Made by a program: the position numbers and the translations under genes. A DNA stretch of 22,096 nucleotides, taken from positions 1 through 22,096 of the forward strand of contig CAZMHJ010000014.1 in the NCBI GenBank assembly GCA_964566075.1, written 5' to 3'. Below, one piece after another: positions 13,848-21,197 of this stretch. How positions within the stretch are numbered: position 1 is the stretch's first letter; each line of letters starts with the position of its first letter. The notes beneath the pieces were generated by a model, which saw only the letters and a list, made by a program, of their open reading frames with translations, had not been told where the DNA came from and did not search any database. The stretch comes from CAZMHJ01 sp964566075. Its GTDB lineage: Bacteria; Patescibacteriota; Saccharimonadia; Saccharimonadales; CAIOMD01.

Positions 13848-14216
13848 TTAGAAGCTTGTTTCGGTACGCTCGTAGAGTTCTGCGTATTTGCTACCTATCG
13901 CAATACTCTCATTGAAATCACCATCGTTCTCTATCCACGAAAAGTACGCTTGCACGGCAATTCGTTCGATTAGAAACCATAACTGTAATTGTGATTTATC
14001 AAACTCTACCGTAGAGGTTAGTCCTCTAGCTTTGTGGAAGTGGCTTGGTGGATAGACGACCAACTCACCACTTTTTTTTGACCTAGTTACCTTGAAGCTA
14101 TTTATGTACATCCCAAGACCAACAAATGTAATCTTGACGTAGCACCACTCCAGCTCAACGTTACCTGCATATACTTCAGCTACTATGTCCTGAAGCTCTG
14201 ACTTGATTTTTGACAT
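13848..14216 (-). CDS. Hypothetical protein (122 aa), vaguely SpoVG-like
   Basis: I do not firmly recognise it. Residues about 25-70 (WCYVKITFVGLGMYINSF followed by V-T-R-S-K-K-S and VVYPPSHF) resemble the small beta-rich SpoVG fold, in which a conserved strand is followed by a Pro-containing loop; this is only a visual likeness. The C-terminal half is helical (LWFLIERIAVQAYFSWIEN). It has no membrane segment or signal peptide. A weak AAGGAA lies upstream of the ATG. Its leader (14217-14385) contains interleaved inverted repeats, which would suit autoregulation if it binds nucleic acid. Confidence 0.55.
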   Translation of the reverse strand: MSKIKSELQDIVAEVYAGNVELEWCYVKITFVGLGMYINSFKVTRSKKSGELVVYPPSHFHKARGLTSTVEFDKSQLQLWFLIERIAVQAYFSWIENDGDFNESIAIGSKYAELYERTETSF

Positions 14217-14245
14217 TTTAATTCCTTGCTTGTTAAGGTGTGGAG

Positions 14246-14290
14246 CTGGCTGTCGTGATGACTATACACAGCCAGTTCCGTATCATCACG
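14246..14290. promoter_or_regulatory. Two interleaved perfect 8-bp inverted repeats (A-B-A'-B')
   Basis: A is CTGGCTGT (14246-14253) with A' ACAGCCAG (14268-14275); B is CGTGATGA (14254-14261) with B' TCATCACG (14283-14290). Both pairs are exact, and the order is A B A' B', so in RNA they would form a pseudoknot or two mutually exclusive hairpins. The region lies in the leader of the 122-aa gene (minus strand). The zero-base join between A and B makes a full pseudoknot sterically tight. Confidence 0.7.
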
Positions 14291-14385
14291 ATATTAGGTT
14301 AACTCTTAACTCTAACTACCTATTAGGAATATAATTATATTTCACAGCACATTTAACAGTGGTGGGAAAAGAGATTTTTCGGGAT

Positions 14386-15051
14386 TTATCTTCTTAGCAG
14401 TTTTTCCAGTAAACCAAAATCTGGCCTGTATAGTTTTGCACGTAATCTACCCGAATCATTTAATTCAATAACATCTTTATTAACGCCGCATATTTTACGC
14501 AATTTGGTAAACGCTTCGCTGATGTAGTAAGCACTTTGGGTGTTTGTCATATCTTTTGCTTTGATGATTTTTTTCAGCGTATCCCTATCAACACCCATTT
14601 CGGCTGCAAGAAACAATGCATCAAAAAGTTTCTTATTGCGTTTGTCCTGTTTTCTTCTAAAGTCAATTTTCTTGCCGTTTATAATTCCTACCCCTGCATT
14701 TGGGTCATATACAGCTACATTTGGTAAATTGCTAATATCGGCGTATTCTTTTAGCCAATCATATCGAGTGTGTTTATATATCTCCACCAAAGAAGCATCT
14801 AGCCGATAGTGGTTAGACACAAGTACTCGCGCGTGATTATTGGTTGGATTGGCTTTAATATCTGCGATTTTACATCTACGAATCCAAGTTAAAGCAACAA
14901 TATCTTCTCTATCATTCTGTTCAACAATAGTTTCTCCGATAGTGCCGTGATGGTCATAGCCTATACTTGATTTAACAGCCAATAGAATTTCAGCAACTCG
15001 TTTAAGTAAATCCGGATTTTCAACAACTATATTATGTACGATATTCATCAT
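14386..15051 (-). CDS. Hypothetical regulator with a C-terminal winged-helix-like region
   Basis: A 221-aa soluble protein with no family I can name. Its N-terminal half contains WIRRCKIADIKAN and VLVSNHYRLDASLVEIYKHTRYDWLKEYADI. The C-terminal part (residues about 135-215) runs KLFDALFLAAEMGVDRDTLKKII, then ISEAFTKLRKICG and DVIELNDSGRLRAKLYR, which resembles the winged helix of OmpR-type regulators (helix, recognition helix with LRK, then a hairpin). Possible roles are control of excision or of element genes. Two adjacent ATGs (15051 and 15048) follow a CATAAT -10 element; the second would be at typical leaderless spacing. It has no Shine-Dalgarno. Confidence 0.55.
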   Translation of the reverse strand: MMNIVHNIVVENPDLLKRVAEILLAVKSSIGYDHHGTIGETIVEQNDREDIVALTWIRRCKIADIKANPTNNHARVLVSNHYRLDASLVEIYKHTRYDWLKEYADISNLPNVAVYDPNAGVGIINGKKIDFRRKQDKRNKKLFDALFLAAEMGVDRDTLKKIIKAKDMTNTQSAYYISEAFTKLRKICGVNKDVIELNDSGRLRAKLYRPDFGLLEKLLRR

Positions 15052-15056
15052 ATTTA

Positions 15057-15062
15057 ATTATG
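15057..15062 (-). promoter_or_regulatory. Possible -10 of the 221-aa regulator gene
   Basis: CATAAT on the minus strand, five and eight bases before the two candidate ATGs. No clear -35. Confidence 0.35.
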
Positions 15063-15209
15063 CCATCATTAACAGCTCCGCTGTATATTTCCGCTATATT
15101 GCTAATCAAATAACAGACCTATGTTAAATGCATCCTCATATTAACCACCCAGCTACATCTGCTCAAATGATACTTTTATCATACCCCTGTTTTTAATGAC
15201 GTTTCATAA

Positions 15210-15215
15210 TATAAT
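15210..15215 (+). promoter_or_regulatory. -10 element of the structured RNA and PH-domain cassette
   Basis: A perfect TATAAT. The expected start of transcription near 15222 coincides with the first base of the first hairpin. The -35 is poor. Confidence 0.6.
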
Positions 15216-15221
15216 TAAGTT

Positions 15222-15384
15222 AAGTGGTAAAACCACTAGTGGCCTAAAGCCATTTGCGTAAGCAAAAAGGTATGGTCAAGAAATCATAGAGAACAAAAGT
15301 CCGTCGCAGGACTAGTTCTCTATGTTGTAGCTGGAAACGGTTACAGGGCGAAAGCTCACTGCGGCGGTCTTTTTAATTACCGCC
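15222..15384 (+). ncRNA. Multi-hairpin structured RNA of unknown class (leader or independent ncRNA)
   Basis: Seven stems follow each other: AGTGGT-AAA-ACCACT (15223-15237); AGTGGC-CTAAA-GCCATT (15238-15254); TTTGC-GTAA-GCAAA, a GNRA loop, sharing two bases with the previous stem; CATAGAGAAC (15285-15294) with GTTCTCTATG (15315-15324) enclosing AGTCC/GGACT; TGTAGC/GTTACA (15326-15345); GGGC-GAAA-GCTC, a GNRA loop (15346-15357); and GGCGGT/ACCGCC (15363-15384). The ribosome binding site GGAGG of the next gene follows directly. I compared it from memory with common riboswitches, 6S, SRP, RNase P and tmRNA and found no match. It is either a regulatory 5' leader or an RNA with its own function. 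Together with the regulator gene's leader, this fills the 348-bp gene-free stretch. Confidence 0.7.
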
Positions 15385-15399
15385 ATAAATGGAGGTAAT

Positions 15400-16080
15400 A
15401 TGTACGTTGGAAATAAAATCAAGCAGTCATTAGTAAAAGACATTACCGATAAACTGGCAGTATTGTTACCAAAAGAAGAAGTAATCGGGATTTACCGCGC
15501 AACCAACTTAATGCCCTCGTTAGAAGCCGTAGTGATTACCGAAACTCGTGTCCTTGGCGTAAATAAAGATTTTTCTGGCAATACCAAGTTTGTAAAAGAA
15601 ATTATTGGTAATGATATCGTATCTGTCGCTACTGGCAAGCGAAATAGGTTAATGATTTATATACCTATTACGATTACTAATAAAAATGGTAAGGCATCCA
15701 AATACGCTGATATACATAAAGACGATGTAGAAGAAGTAATAAATGCGATACAAGCACTTAGTGGTAAAACATCACCAGTATCAGTAGTTAATCTCCAAGA
15801 GGCAGAAAAAGAAGCCCAAAAAGAAAAAGCTAAAGTAGCATACAGAATTCAACAGGAAAAAGAAGCTAGTATGAATGGTGGCGTTTATGACCCTAGCGGG
15901 CTATACGAAAGAAACAAATATGATTACAAAGTGTTAACAGACACAAGCAAACGACGTTTACAAAAAACAGTAGAAAAATACCTTAAAGACGGTTACGAAC
16001 TTGAGGGTGGAATAGCACAGAGCGGTGGTATCTTATTGACTGGCAAGCGTTGGACACAGGCGGTTTCTAGACGAAGATAA
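15400..16080 (+). CDS. Bacterial PH-domain (YokE-like) protein with DUF1737/DUF4177-like C-terminus
   Basis: A 226-aa protein. Residues about 20-120 have the bacterial pleckstrin-homology pattern: LPKEEVIGIYRATNLMP, then AVVITETRVLGV and a strand-rich core ending in a helix. A charged linker (AEKEAQKEKAKVAYRIQQEKE) follows. The C-terminal domain, YDYKVLTDTSKRRLQKTVEKYLKDGYELEGG followed by a W near the end, matches the small DUF1737/DUF4177 type. It has no membrane segment, so it may dock to membrane partners or lipids. GGAGG immediately upstream and the structured RNA as leader define the start. A related PH domain occurs at 17656. Confidence 0.72.
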   Translation: MYVGNKIKQSLVKDITDKLAVLLPKEEVIGIYRATNLMPSLEAVVITETRVLGVNKDFSGNTKFVKEIIGNDIVSVATGKRNRLMIYIPITITNKNGKASKYADIHKDDVEEVINAIQALSGKTSPVSVVNLQEAEKEAQKEKAKVAYRIQQEKEASMNGGVYDPSGLYERNKYDYKVLTDTSKRRLQKTVEKYLKDGYELEGGIAQSGGILLTGKRWTQAVSRRR

Positions 16081-16182
16081 GTATTAATCAAAAATTTATT
16101 TTTTGGTGCTATGTATAAATTAAACTAATCAGAATATACTTAGGATAAGTATAGGTGTTAAGTCGTAAAAATCGAGGAAGCA

Positions 16183-17646
16183 ATGGTAAAAGTTAATAAG
16201 ATTGATTTGCCGGAGTCTGAAAAGCCCAAAAAGCCCAAAACACATAAGGATGCTCATTCGTCATCATCTAGCATCTTTAAGCGATGGTATGCCAATAAGC
16301 CACTAATTATTGCCCTGCTTATAATTTTCTTTCCAGTAGGATTATTTCTAATGTGGAAATTTGCTGCCTGGACCAAGAAAACTAAATGGATTATTACTGG
16401 GATTATAGCGTTAATGATTATGTTGGCCTTGATTGGAACTTACAATTCAGCGCCAACAATTACTTTGAACAATGTAAAAGACAACAAGATAAGTACGGAT
16501 AACCCGGAATTTGAACTTATCGGTAGTGTGTCTAGTATGAAAACTGCAGAATTTACTATTAACGATAAGCCAGTAAGCCTGGTTGGTGATACCAAATTTT
16601 CTTATAAGATTTCTCTTGAGCAAGGTGATAATACAATTAATCTGGTTGCTACAAATGATAATGGTGAAACCAAAGAAACTGTAGTTATTCACCGCACAAC
16701 TCAAGCTGAGTTTGCAGCCAGAGAAGAAACCAAGCGACTTGAAGCAGAAAAGAAAGCCCAAGAAATAAATAATGATACAGAAAAAATATCACAAGAAAAA
16801 GCTGCAGCTGATGCTAAGGCAGCGGCTGACGCTAAAGCTGATGCACAAGCACAAACTCAAACAAATGGTGTTCCTTTTTATGTTAATAATGCGTATTTCA
16901 AAGGTGATGGTAAATACGATATTGTTGTGTATAGCTCGAGTAGAGACACCCTACAAATATATGTCAATGATATTAATCCAGTAAAAGCTAAAGTTAATGA
17001 AGATGGCTGGGCCACCTTTAAGCAGGTTAAGCTAGCTGGACTTTCAAAATTGAGTTTTGCGAAAAAAGTAGGTTGGTTTAAGTATTACCCCTTAAATTAC
17101 GTGATATACATAAGCGTTGACGGCCAACAAGTTAAACTAATGGACGCAGATACGGCGGCTGCATTACAAAAAGCTGCAGCTGATGCTAAGGCAGCGGCTG
17201 ACACTAAAGCTGCAGCTGAAGCACAAGCACAACATCAAGCATATATAGATAGTTTAGCCACTACTTATTGTTCTAGCCATACTGGCGGAAGAAGTATATA
17301 TATTCCACAAGGTACCTCTCTTGACGTATGGAATAATCCAAATAAAGACTCAGTAACAAAGTATCCTACACAGTCAAACTGTGTTGTCATAATGACATTC
17401 TTCGTTGACACGATTCAATCAAAATATTTAGACAATATAATTAACGCTAAAGTTAGCACTGGTATGAGCAAAGCAGAAGTGTTGGCTTCTTGGGGCTGGC
17501 CAAATAATAATAGTAACTTCTCGTCTGATTGGGGTTCTTCTGGAACTTGGATGTGGGATACGGGCACCTGCTATTATGGCGTATGCCCTCACCAACAATA
17601 TGCTACTTTCTATAACGGAATTGTTGAAAGCACTGGAAATTATTAG
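16183..17646 (+). CDS. Membrane-anchored multidomain protein (Ig-like, coiled coil, BamE/SmpA-like end)
   Basis: A 487-aa protein. A basic, Ser-rich cytoplasmic N-terminus is followed by two membrane segments (about residues 40-62 and 68-88). Then comes an Ig-like domain (PTITLNNV to TVVIHRT, with GDNTINLVATNDNGET), a charged Ala-rich helix (AAADAKAAADAKADAQ), a beta-rich domain (GVPFYVNNAYFKGDGKYDIVV), a second Ala-rich helix, and a C-terminal domain with AKVSTGMSKAEVLASWGWP, the SmpA/BamE-like GMs-eV-lG-P motif. Cys pairs in the C-terminus may form disulfides, suggesting that this part lies outside the cell. GAGGAA precedes the ATG closely. Two 43-bp copies encode the Ala-rich helices. Confidence 0.7.
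   Translation: MVKVNKIDLPESEKPKKPKTHKDAHSSSSSIFKRWYANKPLIIALLIIFFPVGLFLMWKFAAWTKKTKWIITGIIALMIMLALIGTYNSAPTITLNNVKDNKISTDNPEFELIGSVSSMKTAEFTINDKPVSLVGDTKFSYKISLEQGDNTINLVATNDNGETKETVVIHRTTQAEFAAREETKRLEAEKKAQEINNDTEKISQEKAAADAKAAADAKADAQAQTQTNGVPFYVNNAYFKGDGKYDIVVYSSSRDTLQIYVNDINPVKAKVNEDGWATFKQVKLAGLSKLSFAKKVGWFKYYPLNYVIYISVDGQQVKLMDADTAAALQKAAADAKAAADTKAAAEAQAQHQAYIDSLATTYCSSHTGGRSIYIPQGTSLDVWNNPNKDSVTKYPTQSNCVVIMTFFVDTIQSKYLDNIINAKVSTGMSKAEVLASWGWPNNNSNFSSDWGSSGTWMWDTGTCYYGVCPHQQYATFYNGIVESTGNY
16798..17212 (+). repeat. Two 43-bp direct copies inside the membrane-anchored protein gene
   Basis: The copies are 16798-16840 and 17170-17212, with one mismatch. Both encode KAAADAKAAAD-type helix. 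Near-identity at DNA level, including synonymous positions, shows recent duplication or gene conversion rather than convergent low complexity. Confidence 0.85.
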
Positions 17647-17655
17647 GAAATATTT

Positions 17656-18453
17656 ATGGCAGAATCCACAGTACATAAACCATTAACACCACATATCGCT
17701 AACGATGTTAGCAGCGAATTGGCAGAAAAAATTATCAGCAAATTTCAACATATTTCGAGAACACAAAAATTATTGCCTAAGGGAGAAAAGATAGTTGGGA
17801 TTATCAAAGCCAAAAGTGTAAATTCAAGTCAAATAGTAATTACTGATTACCGTATATTTACAGCAAAAGCAAATGGGTCGTTTAGCAATATAGTTTTTAA
17901 CAATGAGATAGTAGAAAAAGATATCCAATCCGTGACTGTTAGAGCTATTAAAAGCGTATTTAATCAGATTTCATACGTACTAGATATTGAAAGAAATGGC
18001 AGTATATCCAAATATGCCACGATTAAATCAGAAGATGCAGATAGAATTATTAAGCTAATTGAACAAATGAAAGCGAGCTCAACCGTAACATCTCTAGTCG
18101 CTGCACAAGAACAATTATCAGTAATGGAAGAAGCTGAACGCAAGAGAATTACTAACGAACACAAGCAAGAACAAGCAGAACAAGCTGCACGCGTGAAACA
18201 GGAGCAAAAGCAAGCACGTGCAGATGCAAAACAACTAGCCGTAAACCGAGCCAAATCCGGTCAATGCCCAAAGTGTGGTAGCGATAACTTACAGGGTGTG
18301 CATAGCTCAACACAAAAAGGATTTAGCGATACAAATGCGTGTGGTGGTTGCTGTTTGTTTGGCCCTCTTGGTCTACTGTGCGGTCTTTGCGGAAGTGGCC
18401 AAAAAGAAGAAAAAACATTTAGAATGTGCCTAAACTGTGGTAACAAATTCTAA
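17656..18453 (+). CDS. Bacterial PH-domain protein with coiled coil and C-terminal zinc ribbon
   Basis: A 265-aa protein. The N-terminal half is a YokE-like PH domain (LLPKGEKIVGIIKAKSVNSSQIVITDYRIFTA), related to that at 15400. A Glu/Lys/Gln-rich coiled coil covers residues about 155-200. The C-terminus holds CPKCGSDNL, then a Cys- and Gly-rich CGGCCLFGPLGLLCGLCGSG and a closing CLNCGNKF, which builds a zinc ribbon interrupted by a short hydrophobic hairpin. The hydrophobic insertion may touch the membrane. AGGAAA precedes the ATG, 9 bp after the previous stop. The next gene starts within its end. Confidence 0.75.
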   Translation: MAESTVHKPLTPHIANDVSSELAEKIISKFQHISRTQKLLPKGEKIVGIIKAKSVNSSQIVITDYRIFTAKANGSFSNIVFNNEIVEKDIQSVTVRAIKSVFNQISYVLDIERNGSISKYATIKSEDADRIIKLIEQMKASSTVTSLVAAQEQLSVMEEAERKRITNEHKQEQAEQAARVKQEQKQARADAKQLAVNRAKSGQCPKCGSDNLQGVHSSTQKGFSDTNACGGCCLFGPLGLLCGLCGSGQKEEKTFRMCLNCGNKF

Positions 18454-18814
18454 TCCATTTATTACTAGGATTTACCCAAAGCTTTTGATAACCGGTAATA
18501 AGGTATGTCATCAGCTAGATGACCGCTCATACCATTTTGGAGTACGTAAATTTCCTGTATGTGCACGTTGTACGGGTATATACATAGGACAGTTGCTTGG
18601 TATTGTACTGTATTTTGCATATATACCATCACTTAAACCATCACTTTATTTATGCCTCGCATTAGCAATACCAATGATAGTTGATGGTATTACGCAACTT
18701 CGTTCTAAATATGAATCTACGAATAATAGACGTTTAATAACTGGTCTTCTGTTCGGCTACGCAATCGTTACAATAGCAATTTATTGCATTAATGAAATAG
18801 CCAACAAATTTTAG
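18437..18814 (+). CDS. DUF2085 membrane protein
   Basis: A 125-aa protein of the DUF2085 family. The signature is CHQLDDRSYHFGVRKFPVCARCTGIYIG, with the C-H and CxxC residues, followed by two or three membrane segments (about residues 50-68, 72-88 and 100-118) and DGITQLRSKYESTNNRRLITGLLFG, the usual second motif. Function is unknown; the Cys/His set suggests metal or redox activity at the membrane surface. It probably starts at GTG 18437, overlapping the previous gene by 17 bp; a TTG at 18485 is an alternative. No Shine-Dalgarno is seen, so coupling is likely. It closes the cassette of four genes. Confidence 0.75.
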   Translation: MVTNSNPFITRIYPKLLITGNKVCHQLDDRSYHFGVRKFPVCARCTGIYIGQLLGIVLYFAYIPSLKPSLYLCLALAIPMIVDGITQLRSKYESTNNRRLITGLLFGYAIVTIAIYCINEIANKF

Positions 18815-19022
18815 CTTGGATTTTTACATACCGTATTTGTAGGCATTATATATTTACACACAACTGCACAATGTTAAATTCCCCGTATGACCGCCGTAGA
18901 GCTATTCTCGAGCGAGTCTTAATATAAACGTATACATTTTATGCTTTGTCAACAAATGTGTACTCTAAACATAGTATTTTTGGTGTATTTTGAAATAGCT
19001 GTGATAGAAAGTGTAAATCATC

Positions 19023-19028
19023 TATAAT
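19023..19028 (+). promoter_or_regulatory. -10 of the nuclease operon, leaderless
   Basis: A perfect TATAAT, eight bases before the ATG at 19037, without Shine-Dalgarno. No clear -35 at 17 bp. The 222 bp between the DUF2085 gene and this gene hold nothing else that I recognise. Confidence 0.6.
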
Positions 19029-19036
19029 CTGTAATA

Positions 19037-20674
19037 ATGACAATGAACAATCTAAAAGATTCAACCTACGCGTATTTGCTTGGCCTTCTCGTAGGAAGGG
19101 GCCATATACTTGCCTCGAATAAAAGGCTGATAGTCGAGTTTGCTCATAAAAATAAAACCGTTGAGGGCATAACTACTTGCGAAAAATGTGGTGGACTCGT
19201 TACTAAGAGTCAAGCACAGCAAGGAAAACTGGTCTGTAAAGACTGTGGAGCAGTTGCCGAAAAGAATAACGCAGTAATGTACGAACAAGTTCAAAGTACC
19301 AGAGAAGCCCTGGATAAAATAATCGTTCCATTTTTGAACACCTCAATCCCAGGAACTTATTCTGTATTGGGGAATAATACGATGACTCTTTTAACAATAG
19401 ATGTGAAAGAAGAAGCGGTCTTCGATAGTATAAAAAATGACCTTGGAGAAGGTCGTAATTATTCAGAGTTTCATCTTCCAAGTTCTGCGTATGGCTTCAG
19501 TAAGGAATTGAAAGTCGAGTTTGTAAACGGTCTCTTTGACACCGCCGGATTTCCTTCAACGGGTGGGTGGCTAAACCGAGATGGCACTAACGGGCACGGA
19601 CGTATGAGAGCATATTTCCAGTTTGTTAGAAATTGGCACATCGTCGTAGAGGTGGATAACTTCCTTCGTAGCGAATTCGGACTTCCAATCCACACTGTAG
19701 ACTGGGGACATCCAAATATTCGAGATGGAAGCCTTAGTGATTATTTTGAAACTAGCCCTACTAGTTGGAGTAGAGAGCATCAACTTAAATTCTTCCCTGA
19801 ATATTACCAAGAATTTAGATTCAGGCTACCTCATAAACAAAGCTTGTTCGAAGAGTTCATCAGACATAATGCCAGAGCAGGGTTTACAGATAAATGGGAC
19901 TGGCTTCCACCAGGTAAGGTTACCTCGGGACGACTAAAGGCTTACCACCCTGGCGAAAAAGACCCCCGTCTGCCTAAAGTTGTTCGTAGACATTTTGACG
20001 CTTTTTGGCAAATAAATCTCGCGCTTGGCTGTAAATATATGCTTGACTTAGTAAAGAAAGCTGAAAATCCCGAATGCTTTGCACTCACGGGTAAGGATGA
20101 AGCGTGTAATACTAGTTCTCTAGAAATGGAGTTTGATACAAAACGTAAAGCAAAAACTGATGCAATATTTTCAAAAAGCGGTAGCCCCAACAATCAAAGC
20201 ACTGAGCCAAGTAGAGTCGCTCGTGCAGAACTTGCAGAAATAGACCTTTACGCACCCCTGAGTGTATGGTTAAAAGAATACCTTTTGGCAACGTATGATG
20301 AACCAACTGAGGTACTAGACGTATCTGCTACAAACCTAAATTTAATGATTAGACAATCAGAGGAATCTTTGTCAGCATTCGAGTTCTGCCACAACTATCA
20401 TATTAGTCCGGATGTAGTAGGATTTATGGTGAAGAGCAAGTCGCTTGCCTTTATTGAAGCGAAGATTACTGCTCTAAATATGGCAAATGTCGGGCAGTTA
20501 CTGGGTTACTGTATGGTCGCTCAACCTAAAGAAGCAATTTTAGTATCTACTTTACAGCCGGCGATTTCTTTAATTCGTTCCATTCAGGCGAACCCTGCCA
20601 TCCTCGACTATGGCGTAGGAAGAATAAAACTTGCAACCTGGCAAAATAATGAACTAGAGTTTATTGAGGCTTAA
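19037..20674 (+). CDS. Candidate restriction endonuclease: inactive LAGLIDADG fold + zinc ribbon + PD-(D/E)XK nuclease
   Basis: A 545-aa protein combining three parts. First, a LAGLIDADG-type fold: motif 1 is LLGLLVGRG (residues 14-22) and motif 2 is GLFDTAG (165-171). In homing endonucleases the residue before the last Gly is the catalytic acid; here it is Arg21 and Ala170, so cleavage by this fold is unlikely. Second, a zinc ribbon C48-x2-C51...C67-x2-C70 is inserted just after the first motif. Third, the C-terminus has P458-D459, then FIEAK with E474 and K476, and GQLLGY after it, a clean PD-(D/E)XK active site. The reading is DNA recognition by a dead homing-endonuclease fold and cutting by the C-terminal nuclease. 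A small partner gene follows by 2 bp, and a DNA methyltransferase converges. Its mRNA appears leaderless. Confidence 0.75.
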   Translation: MTMNNLKDSTYAYLLGLLVGRGHILASNKRLIVEFAHKNKTVEGITTCEKCGGLVTKSQAQQGKLVCKDCGAVAEKNNAVMYEQVQSTREALDKIIVPFLNTSIPGTYSVLGNNTMTLLTIDVKEEAVFDSIKNDLGEGRNYSEFHLPSSAYGFSKELKVEFVNGLFDTAGFPSTGGWLNRDGTNGHGRMRAYFQFVRNWHIVVEVDNFLRSEFGLPIHTVDWGHPNIRDGSLSDYFETSPTSWSREHQLKFFPEYYQEFRFRLPHKQSLFEEFIRHNARAGFTDKWDWLPPGKVTSGRLKAYHPGEKDPRLPKVVRRHFDAFWQINLALGCKYMLDLVKKAENPECFALTGKDEACNTSSLEMEFDTKRKAKTDAIFSKSGSPNNQSTEPSRVARAELAEIDLYAPLSVWLKEYLLATYDEPTEVLDVSATNLNLMIRQSEESLSAFEFCHNYHISPDVVGFMVKSKSLAFIEAKITALNMANVGQLLGYCMVAQPKEAILVSTLQPAISLIRSIQANPAILDYGVGRIKLATWQNNELEFIEA

Positions 20675-20676
20675 AT

Positions 20677-21174
20677 ATGGATAAAGAAACATTTACTTTA
20701 GAACTAGAAAAATGGTTACGTGCTTTTATAGCTAATAAACTTGATGACTATAGATTGCTAGAAATAGTAAAACCAGTTTCAGCTTTGAATCGTCTGAATA
20801 TCCAGAATATTAAGCGATTAGAACGCTCCACAACTTGGGAATTTACACCTAACTTGATAGCTATTATAGAGAATAAAAGTACACAAAATCTGGAAACGAT
20901 ATTAGTAAATAGAACCACTAAGTCAATCAGTTTAAGAGAGGTTGGCGAGCTAAAAGTATATGCAACGATTGCCAACCCTCTATATGCCTTTATGGCTTCT
21001 GTCAAAGGTTCGTCAAATGAGGTTGGCTTACTTATGTTAGATAAGGATATTCGTGAACGATGCCTTAATTATGGTAGCAATAGAAACATCTTTATTTTCG
21101 GATGGGACGAGAACAACAGTGCTCCTGCAAGCGACACGGTTATACCGCTAGAGTCTCGTTCACGTATTGTCTAA
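20677..21174 (+). CDS. Small nuclease-fold-like partner protein (165 aa), probably catalytically altered
   Basis: It starts 2 bp after the large nuclease gene, with GAGG inside that gene's end as Shine-Dalgarno. The middle resembles the PD-(D/E)XK core in layout: FTPNLIAII, then TILVNRTTKSISLREVGELKVYATIANP. Where an active nuclease would have PD and ExK there are P58-N59 and N78-R-T80. E66-N-K68 could be an alternative site but lacks a clear preceding PD. It may therefore be an inactive partner subunit or use an unusual site. Heterodimeric enzymes with a large recognition subunit and a small subunit, as in BspD6I, are the closest known comparison; in that enzyme the small subunit is active. 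No membrane segment. Confidence 0.55.
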   Translation: MDKETFTLELEKWLRAFIANKLDDYRLLEIVKPVSALNRLNIQNIKRLERSTTWEFTPNLIAIIENKSTQNLETILVNRTTKSISLREVGELKVYATIANPLYAFMASVKGSSNEVGLLMLDKDIRERCLNYGSNRNIFIFGWDENNSAPASDTVIPLESRSRIV

Positions 21175-21197
21175 CGCTTCCAGTAAACACCAATATA

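Noticed and set aside
14246..14290. Classical H-type pseudoknot as a firm call
   Set aside because: One loop would have zero bases across an 8-bp stem, which is not feasible without opening some pairs; it is reported as interleaved repeats instead.
15222..15384. Retron RNA, tracrRNA or omega-RNA
   Set aside because: No reverse transcriptase, Cas or TnpB gene is in the window, and no CRISPR repeats were found.
15222..15384. Known riboswitch (c-di-GMP, SAM, cobalamin, ydaO) or 6S, SRP, RNase P RNA
   Set aside because: Their conserved motifs, as I remember them, are missing. A covariance search would be decisive and could not be run.
19037..20674. Active homing endonuclease or intein
   Set aside because: Both LAGLIDADG acidic residues are replaced, no splicing Cys/Ser and HN ends are seen, and a separate nuclease domain is present.
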